A DNA stretch of 53,847 nt, taken from assembly GCA_020073365.1 (NCBI GenBank), contig JAIQFL010000020.1, positions 1-53,847 of the forward strand, read 5' to 3'. The position numbers and the translations under genes were made by a program. Below, one piece after another: positions 1-8,427 of this stretch (positions are counted from its first letter, which is position 1; every line of letters begins with the position of its first letter). Under the pieces are notes generated by a model that was not told where the DNA came from, ran no database searches, and saw only the letters and a list, made by a program, of their open reading frames with translations. Source of the DNA: Terriglobia bacterium. GTDB taxonomy: Bacteria > Acidobacteriota > Terriglobia > Bryobacterales > Bryobacteraceae.

Positions 1-182
1 ACTCGACCCGTGGCCGCGAGAGCGTCGAGGTCCCCGCGCGCCGTGACCGCCGACACGGCCAGGTTCTTCGCCACCTCGCTGATGGTGACCTGGCCGCTCT
101 GCTCCACCATTTCCACGATGACCCGCCGTCGCTCTTCCGCGAGCAACCGGGGCGCGTTCGTCTTTACCGCTTTCTTCTGCAC
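1..182 (-). CDS. DeoR-family transcriptional regulator, N-terminal part
   Basis: Only the first 60 or so codons lie in the window; the gene runs off the left edge. Reading leftwards from a GTG at 182, the protein contains LLAEERRRVIVEMVEQSGQ, then ISEVAKNLAVSAVTARGDLD. This is the winged helix-turn-helix of DeoR/GlpR-type repressors, with the recognition helix around VSAVTARGDL. DeoR regulators usually control sugar or nucleoside catabolic genes and bind a phosphosugar through a C-terminal domain, which lies outside the window, so the effector and targets are unknown. No clear ribosome-binding site precedes the GTG, so the start is uncertain. An AT-rich stretch at 205-240 just upstream could hold its promoter. 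Confidence 0.75.
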   Translation of the reverse strand, partial: MQKKAVKTNAPRLLAEERRRVIVEMVEQSGQVTISEVAKNLAVSAVTARGDLDALAATGR

Positions 183-283
183 GGTCAGGAGCCGCCGCTT
201 TCGAATTCTTCCGATTAGTTTACTTTTGATTTGCTTTTTTGTCTATCGCTGCGACGATAACGATTTAGAAGCCGTGAAAGAAT

Positions 284-322
284 CGCCCGCAGGCGGGCGA
301 GGCAGGCGGAACCGCCTGCCTC
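284..322. repeat. Two tandem perfect hairpins
   Basis: The first hairpin is CGCCCGC/GCGGGCG (284-299, 2-nt loop). The second is GAGGCAGGCGG/CCGCCTGCCTC (299-322, 2-nt loop). They lie between the end of the barrel-protein gene and the start of the deoR gene. They may act as a terminator or belong to a REP-like family. No poly-T tract follows on either strand. Confidence 0.7.
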
Positions 323-400
323 ACCAGGGCAGATGCCGATGCGCGACTGCATTTCGGACGCGGCTGGGGTGGACCGACTCCGGCAAAGCCGGCCTCGTTT

Positions 401-1024
401 TCAGAAGTGGAGGGCCACACCCACCAACGGCAAGATGTGGTTCCGTCCCACGGTGCCACTCAGGCCAGCGCCGGTCACATAGTCCCGGACTTCGCCCCGC
501 AGGCTAATCCGCCGTGCCAACCGAACGTCCACCCCGCCGCCGAAATCGAATACGCCGTGGGTGGTTGAATTGGACTTCACGTAGGGGCTCGACTCTCCCG
601 CGATGGTTGCATAGTTGAAGAACCCGGCCCCGCCGCCGAGGACTCCATACACGGAGATGCGCGACTGAACCGGGACCATGAACCGCACCCCAGGCGCGAA
701 CGTATTCATTCTGTAATTGATGGAACCAGCGATGCTGGCAGTGCTTTTTCCGGGGTTGGTGAATGTGATCGGAAAGAATTCAACCCACAGGCTGGCAGCC
801 GATTTTCGCATCACCTGGTAGCCGTAGCCGGTAGACTGGCTGTAGCCTGTGGAACTGTACACTGTGACACCTGACCCACCGATTACCTGAGATTCGACGC
901 GAGCCGGACCGAACAGAAAGAAGATGTCCATGTTCTGCACCAGCCCTTGCGCCCATGCGCTGCCGGACAAGAGCGCCAGGCACAGGAACTTGAGCGGGGA
1001 AGTCATCCTCATCTGTATTGTCAC
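401..1024 (-). CDS. Outer-membrane beta-barrel-like secreted protein
   Basis: A 207-residue protein with a clear signal peptide (residues about 5-25, LKFLCLALLSGSAWA, predicted cleavage after AWA). The mature part has alternating hydrophobic/polar stretches rich in Gly, Ser, Tyr and Arg and ends in LPLVGVALHF. A C-terminal Phe preceded by alternating hydrophobics is the usual recognition signal for outer-membrane barrels inserted by the BAM complex. Size fits an 8-strand barrel of the OmpA/OmpW/PagP kind, but no family can be named from motifs. ATG codons at 1012 and 1006 are alternative starts. It is transcribed leftwards towards the deoR-type gene, with two hairpins between them. Confidence 0.65.
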   Translation of the reverse strand: MTIQMRMTSPLKFLCLALLSGSAWAQGLVQNMDIFFLFGPARVESQVIGGSGVTVYSSTGYSQSTGYGYQVMRKSAASLWVEFFPITFTNPGKSTASIAGSINYRMNTFAPGVRFMVPVQSRISVYGVLGGGAGFFNYATIAGESSPYVKSNSTTHGVFDFGGGVDVRLARRISLRGEVRDYVTGAGLSGTVGRNHILPLVGVALHF

Positions 1025-1226
1025 AGGCTGTATCGCCTGGCCTCACAAGCATCTTAGAAGGATCGGGCGGGGCGTTCCAAGGAATTCCGATTGAGTGGCC
1101 GAATTCTTCGCTGGGCGGCGCGCACCGCTCAGGACCGCTTCAAACCGCTCAGAATCGGCATCCGCCGCCCGGCGGGAAACCGTTGTCTGCGACGAAAAAC
1201 GCCCCCTATACTGAAGTCACTTCCTC

Positions 1227-1706
1227 ATGCGCCGGGCGATAACATGGTTCGTTGTGGTGACCGCACTGTGCACGCCGTCGTCTTCGGCGGAACGCAGGTC
1301 GTGGAACAGAATCCGCTATGCCGGCGGAACCATTCCCGTGAAGACCAGCCCCTACGACTGGAACACCACCCTGACGGTGAGCGTGAATCCGAATATGATT
1401 GTGCTAGAGATCGCTCCCGTCTCCGTCTTCCAAACCAAGCAGATCGTGAGAATGAAACCCTCACAGGTAACATCCTTGAGCGCCGGGCCGGCAGCCTGGC
1501 GGCGGGTCGGCGAGGTGAGCGGGGCTCAACTCCCCGCCAAGTCCCCGGCACTCTTCGGTCTGCTGAAGGATTTCGGGTTCCTGGGCATTGTCTATCAGAC
1601 GGACGACGGCAAGAGCGCCGCCATCCTCCTGGACAGCTACTTCAGTTGGCAGATGCTTCGTGTTCTCAAGGCGGTGACCGGCAAGGAGATTGAGGAATCG
1701 CCATGA
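1227..1706 (+). CDS. Hypothetical secreted protein
   Basis: A 159-residue protein beginning MRRAITWFVVVTALCTPSSS, a short basic N-region followed by a hydrophobic core, consistent with a signal peptide cleaved near residue 20. The rest is a mixed alpha/beta sequence with no motif I recognise. The gene ends 22 bases before the likely start of the histidine kinase gene on the same strand, so the two may be co-transcribed. A link to the kinase, for example as a periplasmic accessory protein, is only a guess from position. Confidence 0.55.
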   Translation: MRRAITWFVVVTALCTPSSSAERRSWNRIRYAGGTIPVKTSPYDWNTTLTVSVNPNMIVLEIAPVSVFQTKQIVRMKPSQVTSLSAGPAAWRRVGEVSGAQLPAKSPALFGLLKDFGFLGIVYQTDDGKSAAILLDSYFSWQMLRVLKAVTGKEIEESP

Positions 1707-1728
1707 TCGGCGACAGGAAGCCGCATTG

Positions 1729-3633
1729 ATGGTCCGCAAACTGCTTGAACTGGCACCGCTGGTGGTCTTTGCCTTCGGTGCACTGACTTTTTCCATCCTC
1801 ACCGTTTTTTACTGGGGCGAGCGGCGACGAAAGCCGGGAGGACCCACGGCCTTCCCCGCGTTTACCCTAGTGTGTGCCGCCGCGTTTCTGAACAATCTGC
1901 TGTTCCAGGTCATCAGCCTCGGAGGCGCGGGTGAGTCACTGACCGCTGGTGTAATCCTGGTGCGAAACCTGACCGCGGGCTTACTGCCGGCGCTCATGCT
2001 GCACCTGGTTTTCGAAATCGAGCGCAGCGGACTGCCCGGCCGCCGCCCGTGGCGAGCGGCTCTCATCGCATTCTATGGCGGCGCCGCCGTGTCCACTCTG
2101 GCGAGAGGCCTGAACGAAGCGGGCCTGGTCTCCACTCCCGGGAGCGACGCCCTGTATCACGCTCCGGCGGTGACGCTGGCGGTGGCTGGCGGTGCGGGGC
2201 TCTTGCTACAGGCACTCTCCCGCCGGCCCTGTCCGGTGAGCGAACGCGCCCACCGCCGCTGGGTCCGCGCGCTGCTGGTTCTGATGCTGCTTTCGGCCGC
2301 TGCCAACCTTGGCGGGGTAGGCATCTTGTTGGGCCAGATGCCCGACTACCTCCTGCTGGCCTTCTTTTGCGTGAGCCTGTATTATCGGGAGCGCCTGGTG
2401 TTCTTCGACCTGCTGGTAAAGCGCGGCGCCTTCCTGGGTGTGGGCCTGGTGATTCTGACCCTGTGGGTCGCGGTAGACGGGCGCTTCTTGTTTGGTCCTT
2501 CCTCCGACTGGAGCCCCGGGATTTACGCGGTGGGGTTGCTGCTCTTCTGGCTCGCGGCGCCGTGGGTTTACGCTCAGGTGGCGCGCGTGGTGGACCGTGT
2601 GTGGTTGCGCCGCCCCTATTCGGCAGCGGAGGCGGAGCGCCAGTTCATTCGTGGCGTACAGCCGGGCGCCACCGAAGACGAGCTCCGTGCGCGCGCCGCC
2701 AGCAGCCTGAGCGACATTTTCCAGGCGCCCGCGGAAGTCCGATTCGACCGATCCGCCCTCCCCCACCCGAGCGGTTCCGAGGACACAGGCTTAACCGCGG
2801 ATCTGGAGCGGAACGGCGCGCGTCTGGGTACCATCCTGCTGACTGCGCGTCCCAACGGCGTGCCGTTTCTGAGCGATGACCGGCGGCTGCTGCAGTCGCT
2901 CGCGGGCACCCTCAGCCTGGTGCTGGAGAACGTTCGTTTCCGCGTGGAGCGCCACCGCCAGGAGGAGCGCGAACAGCAGCTCCGCTGGCTCGCCAGCCGC
3001 GCCGAGTTGAAGGCCCTGCGCGCCCAGATCAATCCGCACTTTCTGTTTAACGCCTTGAGCGTGATTGCCGGTCTTTTGCATTACCAACCCGAATTGGCGG
3101 ACGAGACCATCGAGCGGCTGGCCCAGGTCTTCCGGTATACGCTTCGCAAATCGGAAAACGAATGGGCGCCTCTCGCCGAGGAGGTTGAGTTTGTGTCCGC
3201 GTACCTGGGCATCGAGCAGGCCCGTTTCGGCGAGCGGCTGCAGGTGAAATTGGAAGTGGATCCGGCGGCGGCGCGGATTCTCATTCCTGCCATGAGCATT
3301 CAGCCGCTGGTTGAGAACGCGATCCGGCATGGCGTTTCCGCCATGGAAGGCCGCGGCACAGTGGAGCTGAGAGCGACTCTCGATCGCGCGTGCCTTTCGG
3401 TGGAGGTGCGCGACAACGGCCCCGGCTTTCCGCCGGGCTTCTGTTTGGAAGAGGCCGGCGATGGCCACGGCCTGCGAAATGTCGCGGAGCGGCTGCGGGG
3501 CTACTATGGCGATGCCGCCCGGTTATCCTGGGAAAGCGGACGGAGCGGCACGCGGGTGGTGCTGACGCTCCCGCAATCGGCCGTTTCCGGTTTCACCGGG
3601 GGAGACGCTCGTGATACGGGTTCTGATTGTTGA
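1729..3633 (+). CDS. LytS/YehU-type membrane sensor histidine kinase
   Basis: A 634-residue sensor. About eight hydrophobic segments fill residues 1-290 (for example LLELAPLVVFAFGALTFSI and LLLFWLAAPWVYAQVARVV). A GAF-like segment follows at about 310-405. The His_kinase domain contains AQINPHFLFNALS with phosphoacceptor His437, the hallmark of the LytS/YehU family. The ATP-binding domain shows the N box IQPLVENAIRHG, the G1 box VRDNGPGF and the G2 region GHGLRNVAERL. The ATG at 1729 was chosen because AGGAAG precedes it at 1713; a TTG at 1690 in the same frame would overlap the upstream gene. Its 3' end overlaps the response regulator gene by 23 bases, indicating a translationally coupled two-component pair. 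The signal sensed is unknown. Confidence 0.9.
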   Translation: MVRKLLELAPLVVFAFGALTFSILTVFYWGERRRKPGGPTAFPAFTLVCAAAFLNNLLFQVISLGGAGESLTAGVILVRNLTAGLLPALMLHLVFEIERSGLPGRRPWRAALIAFYGGAAVSTLARGLNEAGLVSTPGSDALYHAPAVTLAVAGGAGLLLQALSRRPCPVSERAHRRWVRALLVLMLLSAAANLGGVGILLGQMPDYLLLAFFCVSLYYRERLVFFDLLVKRGAFLGVGLVILTLWVAVDGRFLFGPSSDWSPGIYAVGLLLFWLAAPWVYAQVARVVDRVWLRRPYSAAEAERQFIRGVQPGATEDELRARAASSLSDIFQAPAEVRFDRSALPHPSGSEDTGLTADLERNGARLGTILLTARPNGVPFLSDDRRLLQSLAGTLSLVLENVRFRVERHRQEEREQQLRWLASRAELKALRAQINPHFLFNALSVIAGLLHYQPELADETIERLAQVFRYTLRKSENEWAPLAEEVEFVSAYLGIEQARFGERLQVKLEVDPAAARILIPAMSIQPLVENAIRHGVSAMEGRGTVELRATLDRACLSVEVRDNGPGFPPGFCLEEAGDGHGLRNVAERLRGYYGDAARLSWESGRSGTRVVLTLPQSAVSGFTGGDARDTGSDC

Positions 3634-4360
3634 CGATGAAGCGCCGACGCGCGTGCGGCTGCGCCAGATGCTGGCATCTCACGCGGACATCGAAGTGGCC
3701 GGGGAAGCCGAAAACGGCGTCGAAGCCATGGAGATGGCCGCACAACTCCGCCCCGACCTGATTCTGCTGGATATCCAAATGCCGGGATCGAGCGGCATCG
3801 ACGTAGCTGCCTGTTTGCCCCAACCGCGGCCCCACGTGATCTTCTGCACGGCTTACGACCAATATGCGGTCGAGGCCTTCGAACTATGCGTGGTGGACTA
3901 TCTATTAAAGCCCATCAACCGCGCTCGCCTGACGCAGGCACTGGACCGGGTTCGCTCCCTCCCTGCCTCGGGAGGACGGGAGGCGGCGCTCGACCAGGCC
4001 CTTCGCCGCCCATGGTCCTCGCCGGCCCGTTTCCTGGTTCGCAGTGGGGCGCACTATCTGGTGATCGGCGAATCGCGCGTGCTGTATTTCGGCTCTGAGG
4101 GAAGTCTGACGCGGCTGGTTGCGGACAGCGGACAGTATTGGATGGACCCTACCCTGAACGAGTTGGAGCAGCGGCTCGATCCGGCGCGTTTCTTTCGCAT
4201 TTCCCGCGCCGCACTCATCAATCTGAACGCGGTGACCGAAGTAGTCCCGATGACCGGGAGCTCGGGAGAGGTCGTGTTGAAGAGCGGCCAGCGACTGGAA
4301 GTCAGCCGGCGCCGTTTCCGCGATTTGCTGCAGTCGCTCGCGGGAGCGCCTCAAGCGTAA
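3611..4360 (+). CDS. LytTR-family response regulator
   Basis: A 249-residue partner of the preceding kinase. The receiver domain (1-120) has the acidic pair D8/D9, phosphoacceptor D54 in LILLDIQMPG, T/S switch residue in IFCTAYDQ and the conserved Lys in YLLKPI. The C-terminal half (about 145-243) is a LytTR DNA-binding domain, recognisable from FFRISRAALINLNAV and GQRLEVSRRRFRDLL. Such regulators bind direct repeats upstream of targets such as autolysin, competence or exopolysaccharide genes; the targets here are unknown. GTG start at 3611 with GGGGGAG about 7 bases upstream, inside the end of the kinase gene. Confidence 0.92.
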   Translation: MIRVLIVDDEAPTRVRLRQMLASHADIEVAGEAENGVEAMEMAAQLRPDLILLDIQMPGSSGIDVAACLPQPRPHVIFCTAYDQYAVEAFELCVVDYLLKPINRARLTQALDRVRSLPASGGREAALDQALRRPWSSPARFLVRSGAHYLVIGESRVLYFGSEGSLTRLVADSGQYWMDPTLNELEQRLDPARFFRISRAALINLNAVTEVVPMTGSSGEVVLKSGQRLEVSRRRFRDLLQSLAGAPQA

Positions 4361-4490
4361 TGGGGCAGACGCCACGAGCGTCGGTCCAGTGCGCCGCAAC
4401 TCGGGGAGTCTGGGGACGTTCCGTATACAGCTTCCCCGCCCGGATGCGGTCCTTGCTGCTGTAGGATACAAAAAGGTCGTAGATGGCCAC
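4302..4490 (-). pseudogene. TIR-domain gene, 5' stub
   Basis: Reading leftwards from a GTG at 4490 the first 20 or so residues are MAIYDLFVSYSSKDRIRAGK, which matches the start of TIR domains (a Y-D-[VIL]-F-[IVL]-S-Y-S-x-x-D motif on strand A). A strong AGGAGG lies at 4499-4504, 8 bases before the GTG. After about 22 codons the TIR pattern is lost, and the frame ends inside the 3' end of the response regulator gene on the other strand. A full TIR domain needs about 130 residues including a catalytic Glu, so this is most likely a deletion remnant. A short functional peptide cannot be excluded. Bacterial TIR proteins are often NAD-cleaving defence effectors. Confidence 0.55.
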
Positions 4491-4567
4491 GCTCTGTCCC
4501 TCCTCATGGTCCGGTAGGGCTTATCACCATGGGTTAGGGACTCAGCAAGCTGCCAGCAGGGAGCGTG

Positions 4568-5191
4568 ATGGAAGAGGTCTTCGAAGCAACCGGCGTCCGG
4601 GGAGTATTGCACCGGCCCGAACAGCAGAATGGTGACGCGATCGCGTTGACTCATGGCGCGGGCTCCGATTCCAACGCTCCGCTGCTGGTGCGGTTAGCAC
4701 GGGCGTTCGCGGAGGCCGGATGTCTGGTGCTGCGATACGATTTGCCGTTCCGCCAGCAACGCCCGAAGGGATCTCCGTTCCCCGCCGGAGCGGCGCGCGA
4801 CCGTGAGGGAATCGAGCGGGCGGTGGCGGCCCTCGGGGACCTCGCCGGAGGACGCGTCTTTGCCGCGGGACACTCCTACGGCGGGCGGCAATCCGCCATG
4901 GCCGCTGCGGAACGGCCGGGCATGGCCGCGGGGCTGCTGCTGCTGTCGTACCCGCTGCATCCTCCGCACCAGCCCGAGAAGAAGCGGACGTCATTCTTTC
5001 CGGATCTGCGAACTCCTGCGCTGTTTGTGCATGGGACTGCGGACCCGTTCGGCTCCATCGAAGAGCTGCGGGAAGCGATGACCCTGATATCCGCCCGCAC
5101 GGACCTCATGGTGATAGAGCGCGCGGGCCACGACTTGAAGAAGGCCGGGGACCTGGCGGGGGACATACTGACGCGCCTGCGCGCGCTGTAA
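4568..5191 (+). CDS. Alpha/beta hydrolase, KANL3/Tex30-like
   Basis: A 207-residue cytoplasmic alpha/beta hydrolase with no signal peptide. The nucleophile elbow is GHSYGG (Ser103). The other likely triad members are Asp159 in HGTADPFGS and His188 in ERAGHDL, all in the expected order. An oxyanion-region motif LTHGAGSDSNAP lies near residue 30. The layout and size match the small KANL3/Tex30/dienelactone-hydrolase-like group; the substrate is unknown. ATG at 4568 is preferred, with AGGGAG directly upstream at 4558; a GTG at 4565 is also in frame. The stop codon TAA forms the first bases of the palindromic repeat at 5190. Confidence 0.82.
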   Translation: MEEVFEATGVRGVLHRPEQQNGDAIALTHGAGSDSNAPLLVRLARAFAEAGCLVLRYDLPFRQQRPKGSPFPAGAARDREGIERAVAALGDLAGGRVFAAGHSYGGRQSAMAAAERPGMAAGLLLLSYPLHPPHQPEKKRTSFFPDLRTPALFVHGTADPFGSIEELREAMTLISARTDLMVIERAGHDLKKAGDLAGDILTRLRAL

Positions 5192-5267
5192 CACGGGCAT
5201 TTCTGCCTGTGTTGGTTTTCCTGGCAAGCGCATCCGGCAAGAAACACAGGCAAGAATGCCCGTGTTA
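5190..5267. repeat. Paired palindromic element, copy 1
   Basis: Two copies of a 22-bp hairpin (ACACGGGC...GCCTGTGT, 5191-5212, and its inverse at 5244-5265) face each other across about 31 bases, so the whole element is also one large inverted repeat. It begins inside the stop codon of the hydrolase gene and ends 32 bases before the trpE-trpG start. Related copies lie at 9037, 15034 and 32481. It may serve as a terminator or be a REP/MITE-like sequence. Confidence 0.8.
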
Positions 5268-5299
5268 CCCTAAAATAATTCCCCAAGGGGCATCCTCCT

Positions 5300-7456
5300 A
5301 TGCGCGACTACCGCTATACGACTCCCCACGGGATCGAGGTCACTCGCACCGTTTCGAAGGGCAACTTCCGGAAGGGATTGAAACCCTTACTGCGAGACCT
5401 GGACCAGCACCGTGGGATTTATCTCTCCTCGGGATACGAGTATCCCGGGAGGTACTCGCGCTGGGACATCGCCTCCACCTGCCCGCCGCTGGAAATCATC
5501 TCCCGAGACCGGGACGTGGAACTCCGGCCGCTCAACACGCGCGGCGGGAAGATCGCAGAGTTGCTCTATCCCGTGCTGGCCGCACATCCGCATTGGGAAG
5601 CGTTCGGTTTTGAAAATGGCGTCCTGGCGGGCCGCTTGAAGGCGCTGCCGAAACTGTTTTCCGAAGAGGAGCGCAGCAAGCAGCCTTCCGCTTTTTCGAT
5701 TCTCCGCGCGCTCATCGAGGAGTTTCGCGGCGAAGAGGATTCCCGCCTGGGACTGGTGGGCGCCTTCGGCTACGACCTCCTGTTTCAGTTCGAGCCCATC
5801 GAGAAGAAACTGCCGCGGTGCGGGCACAAGGACCTGCACCTGTTCCTCTGCGACGATATCTGGTTCATGGACCGCAAACGGGAACAGGTGGAGCGCTTCC
5901 GCTACGAATTCGAGCGCGAGGCGGTCTCGACCCACGGACTCGCCAGAGACGCAGCGATCGTGGCGTCGCCGGTGGATGCGCCGCCCGGACCGATCGTGTC
6001 CGACCACACTCCGGAAGAGTACATGGCCAACGTGGAGCGTGTGCGCGAGGGCATGCGCCGCGGCGACTATTACGAAGTGGTGCTGCGACAGACATTCAGC
6101 ACGCCCTACTCGGGCAAAGTGTCGGAGCTGTTCGAGCGCGTGCAGCGCGCCAGCCCCAGCCCCTACGAGTTCTTCCTGCAATTCGGCGAGGAGCAACTGG
6201 TGGGCGCATCGCCCGAGATGTTCGTGCGGGTGGAAGGGCAGCGCGTAGAGACCTGCCCCATTTCCGGGACGGCGCAGCGCACCGGCGACCCGCTGCGCGA
6301 CGCGGAGAACATCCGCGAACTGTTGAAGTCCACCAAGGATGAGTCGGAACTCACCATGTGCACGGACGTGGACCGCAACGACAAGTCGCGGGTCTCGGAG
6401 CCCGGCAGCGTCAAGGTGATCGGGCGGCGCCTGATCGAATCGTACGCCGGTGTTTTCCACACGGTAGACCATGTGGAGGGCTTCCTCAAAGAAGGCTTCG
6501 ATTCGCTCGACGCGTTCCTCAGCCACATGTGGGCCGTGACCGTGATCGGGGCACCGAAGAAAGCGGCGGCCCAAACCGTGGAGGCGCTGGAGAAGAACGC
6601 GCGGGGGTGGTACGGCGGCGCGGTGGGGATGATCTCGCTCGGTGGCGACATCAATACCGGCATCCTGATTCGCACCACGTATCTGCGGGACGGTGTGGCG
6701 TCGTATCCCGTGGGTGCGACACTGCTCTACGATTCGGTTCCGCAAATGGAGGAGCGCGAAACGCGCCTGAAGGCCACCGGGTTCTTCCGCACGCTGGGCA
6801 CCGGCGAGCCCGCGCTGGCAGCCGTGGCTGGGGATCGCGAGCCCGTCGGGGTGGGTGTGAAGTTGCTGCTGGTGGACAACGACGACTGCTTCATCCACAC
6901 GCTGGCGAACTACGCGCGGCAGACCGGAGCGGAAGTGGTGACCTATCGCGCGGGGTTCCCGGCGGAGCTGATTTCGCAGGTAGCGCCGAACCTGATTCTG
7001 ATTTCGCCCGGCCCGGGGCGGCCCGCCGACTTCGGTGTGCCGGACCTGGTGAAGACCGCGGTCCGGCTGGGCGTGCCGGTCTTCGGAGTCTGTCTGGGCT
7101 TGCAGGGCATCGTCGAGGCGTTTGGCGGCGAACTGGGTGTGCTGGACTATCCTATGCACGGGAAGCCCTCCACGGTACGGCACCGCGGCATCGGGATCTT
7201 CGAGGGACTGCCTGGGGAGTTTCAGGTGGGCCGTTACCACTCGCTGTTCGCGCGGCGCGAGACGTTCCCGGCGTGCCTGGAAGTGACCGCGGAGAGCGCC
7301 GACGGCGTGATCATGGGATTGCGCCACCGGGAACTGCCCATCGAGGCCGTGCAGTTCCACCCCGAGTCGATCCTCACCGCCGAAGGCGACCACGGCCTGA
7401 AGCTGATGGAAAACGCGGTGAAGTTGGGGAAGGCAGCGAAGGTCGGGTTGGGGTAA
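5300..7456 (+). CDS. trpE(G): Anthranilate synthase, fused TrpE-TrpG
   Basis: A 718-residue fusion catalysing chorismate + glutamine to anthranilate, the first committed step of tryptophan synthesis. Residues 1-510 form the chorismate-binding TrpE part, with CPISGTAQRTGDP and CTDVDRNDKSRV and the late GGAVGMISLGGDINTGI block. Residues about 525-715 are the class-I glutamine amidotransferase: LLLVDNDDCFIHTL, ISPGPGRP, nucleophile Cys598 in FGVCLGLQG, and His687/Glu689 in VQFHPES. This single-chain form is known from rhizobia and Azospirillum (TrpE clade 3). The related phenazine enzyme PhzE has a similar fusion, but no phenazine genes are nearby. No other trp gene is in the window, so it stands alone. 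ATG start with a CATCCTCCT purine-poor leader; the ribosome-binding site is weak (AAGGGG). Confidence 0.92.
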   Translation: MRDYRYTTPHGIEVTRTVSKGNFRKGLKPLLRDLDQHRGIYLSSGYEYPGRYSRWDIASTCPPLEIISRDRDVELRPLNTRGGKIAELLYPVLAAHPHWEAFGFENGVLAGRLKALPKLFSEEERSKQPSAFSILRALIEEFRGEEDSRLGLVGAFGYDLLFQFEPIEKKLPRCGHKDLHLFLCDDIWFMDRKREQVERFRYEFEREAVSTHGLARDAAIVASPVDAPPGPIVSDHTPEEYMANVERVREGMRRGDYYEVVLRQTFSTPYSGKVSELFERVQRASPSPYEFFLQFGEEQLVGASPEMFVRVEGQRVETCPISGTAQRTGDPLRDAENIRELLKSTKDESELTMCTDVDRNDKSRVSEPGSVKVIGRRLIESYAGVFHTVDHVEGFLKEGFDSLDAFLSHMWAVTVIGAPKKAAAQTVEALEKNARGWYGGAVGMISLGGDINTGILIRTTYLRDGVASYPVGATLLYDSVPQMEERETRLKATGFFRTLGTGEPALAAVAGDREPVGVGVKLLLVDNDDCFIHTLANYARQTGAEVVTYRAGFPAELISQVAPNLILISPGPGRPADFGVPDLVKTAVRLGVPVFGVCLGLQGIVEAFGGELGVLDYPMHGKPSTVRHRGIGIFEGLPGEFQVGRYHSLFARRETFPACLEVTAESADGVIMGLRHRELPIEAVQFHPESILTAEGDHGLKLMENAVKLGKAAKVGLG

Positions 7457-7569
7457 GTTCGGCCACGCGTCGCCCGTGGCAAGTATCTTCACCAGCGTCT
7501 TTACGCTTCGGGCGACGGTGGTAGGGTGGCCCGTGATCTGGTTGACGCGACGTTCACAATAATGTAAAC

Positions 7570-7992
7570 ATGGACTGGGTGTTCTTGGTGCCTCATACGG
7601 ATGTAGTGTTCTACCAGGATGACGATGAAAACCAAACGGTTTTGATTCATCAATGGATGAAGACGCTCCCGGCAAAGGTTCAGGACAAGTGCCAGGCGTA
7701 TTTGGGGCAACTGGAAGATCTCGGCCATGAACTGAGACGGCCCGTCGCCGACTATCTACGGGACGGTATTCACGAACTTCGGCCGTCGTACCAAGGCGTT
7801 CAGTATCGGATGTTGTACTTCTTCCCTAAACAGGAGAGGAGTTCAGTGAAGGGGTCGAAGGCCGTGGTCGTATCGCATGGCTTTGTGAAAGAGGGAGTGG
7901 TGCCGGGTGCAGAGATCGACCGGGCCATCGCGCGGAAGCGAGCATTTGAGCGACGCCCTGAAAGGCACACGTTCAGGCCAGCGAGGAGGTAA
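7570..7992 (+). CDS. HigB/Gp49-like type II toxin
   Basis: A 140-residue RelE/ParE-superfamily protein of the phage-derived Gp49/HigB branch. The core motifs are LGHELRRPVADYLRDGIHELR, QYRMLYFF, VVVSHGFVKEG and VPGAEIDRAIARKRAFE. Family members are ribosome-dependent mRNA endonucleases neutralised by an HTH antitoxin encoded just downstream, which is the arrangement here (8-base gap). It is longer than the usual 100-120 residues, with extra residues at both ends. An upstream stretch TTGACG...TAATGT at 7541-7565 resembles a promoter but with a short spacer, and no ribosome-binding site precedes the ATG, so a near-leaderless message is possible. Confidence 0.8.
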   Translation: MDWVFLVPHTDVVFYQDDDENQTVLIHQWMKTLPAKVQDKCQAYLGQLEDLGHELRRPVADYLRDGIHELRPSYQGVQYRMLYFFPKQERSSVKGSKAVVVSHGFVKEGVVPGAEIDRAIARKRAFERRPERHTFRPARR

Positions 7993-8000
7993 CGGTTTGC

Positions 8001-8366
8001 ATGGCAGCGATGAAAAACTTTCACTCGGAAGCACTTCAATACACCTATGACACGCTCATCGGGAATGACCCGGAACGAGTAGCTTCTTACGAAGAGGAAG
8101 TCATCAATATCGAAGTGGCGAAGTTGCTTTACGACTTGCGGACGAAGGCAGGGTTGAGCCAACGAGAGTTGGCGAGAAGGGTGGGAACAAAGGCCTCTGT
8201 GATTTGCCGTCTCGAAGACGCAGATTACGAGGGTCACTCTCTTTCAATGCTGAAGAGAATTGCAGCGGCCCTGGACAAGCGAGTGGAGATCCGGTTTGTT
8301 CCGACGAGGAGGCCGGTGGTGAAAACCGCTCGACAAAAACGCAAACCCGTACGGAAGACGGCGTGA
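8001..8366 (+). CDS. XRE-family antitoxin, HigA-like
   Basis: A 121-residue partner of the upstream toxin. Residues about 40-95 form an XRE helix-turn-helix: AKLLYDLRTKAGLSQREL, ARRVGTKASVICRLED and SMLKRIAAALDKRVEIRF. The N-terminal 35 residues probably contact the toxin. The C-terminal tail is very basic (RRPVVKTARQKRKPVRKT), unusual for an antitoxin and likely to add DNA affinity. HigA proteins repress their own operon. GAGGAGG lies at 7982, about 12 bases before the ATG at 8001; a second ATG at 8010 is possible. Confidence 0.82.
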   Translation: MAAMKNFHSEALQYTYDTLIGNDPERVASYEEEVINIEVAKLLYDLRTKAGLSQRELARRVGTKASVICRLEDADYEGHSLSMLKRIAAALDKRVEIRFVPTRRPVVKTARQKRKPVRKTA

Positions 8367-8427
8367 AACGTCCATTCGCGCGCAGGGTGACACGCGGAAG
8401 CATATCAAAGCATGGCCCCGGGTCCAC

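Noticed and set aside
10..507. 165-residue plus-strand frame at the left edge
   Set aside because: It is antisense to the DeoR-type helix-turn-helix and to the end of the barrel-protein gene and has no recognisable protein character.
5387..7675. 762-residue minus-strand frame
   Set aside because: It lies entirely opposite the TrpE-TrpG fusion and has the His/Arg/Gln-rich composition of a GC-rich antisense frame.
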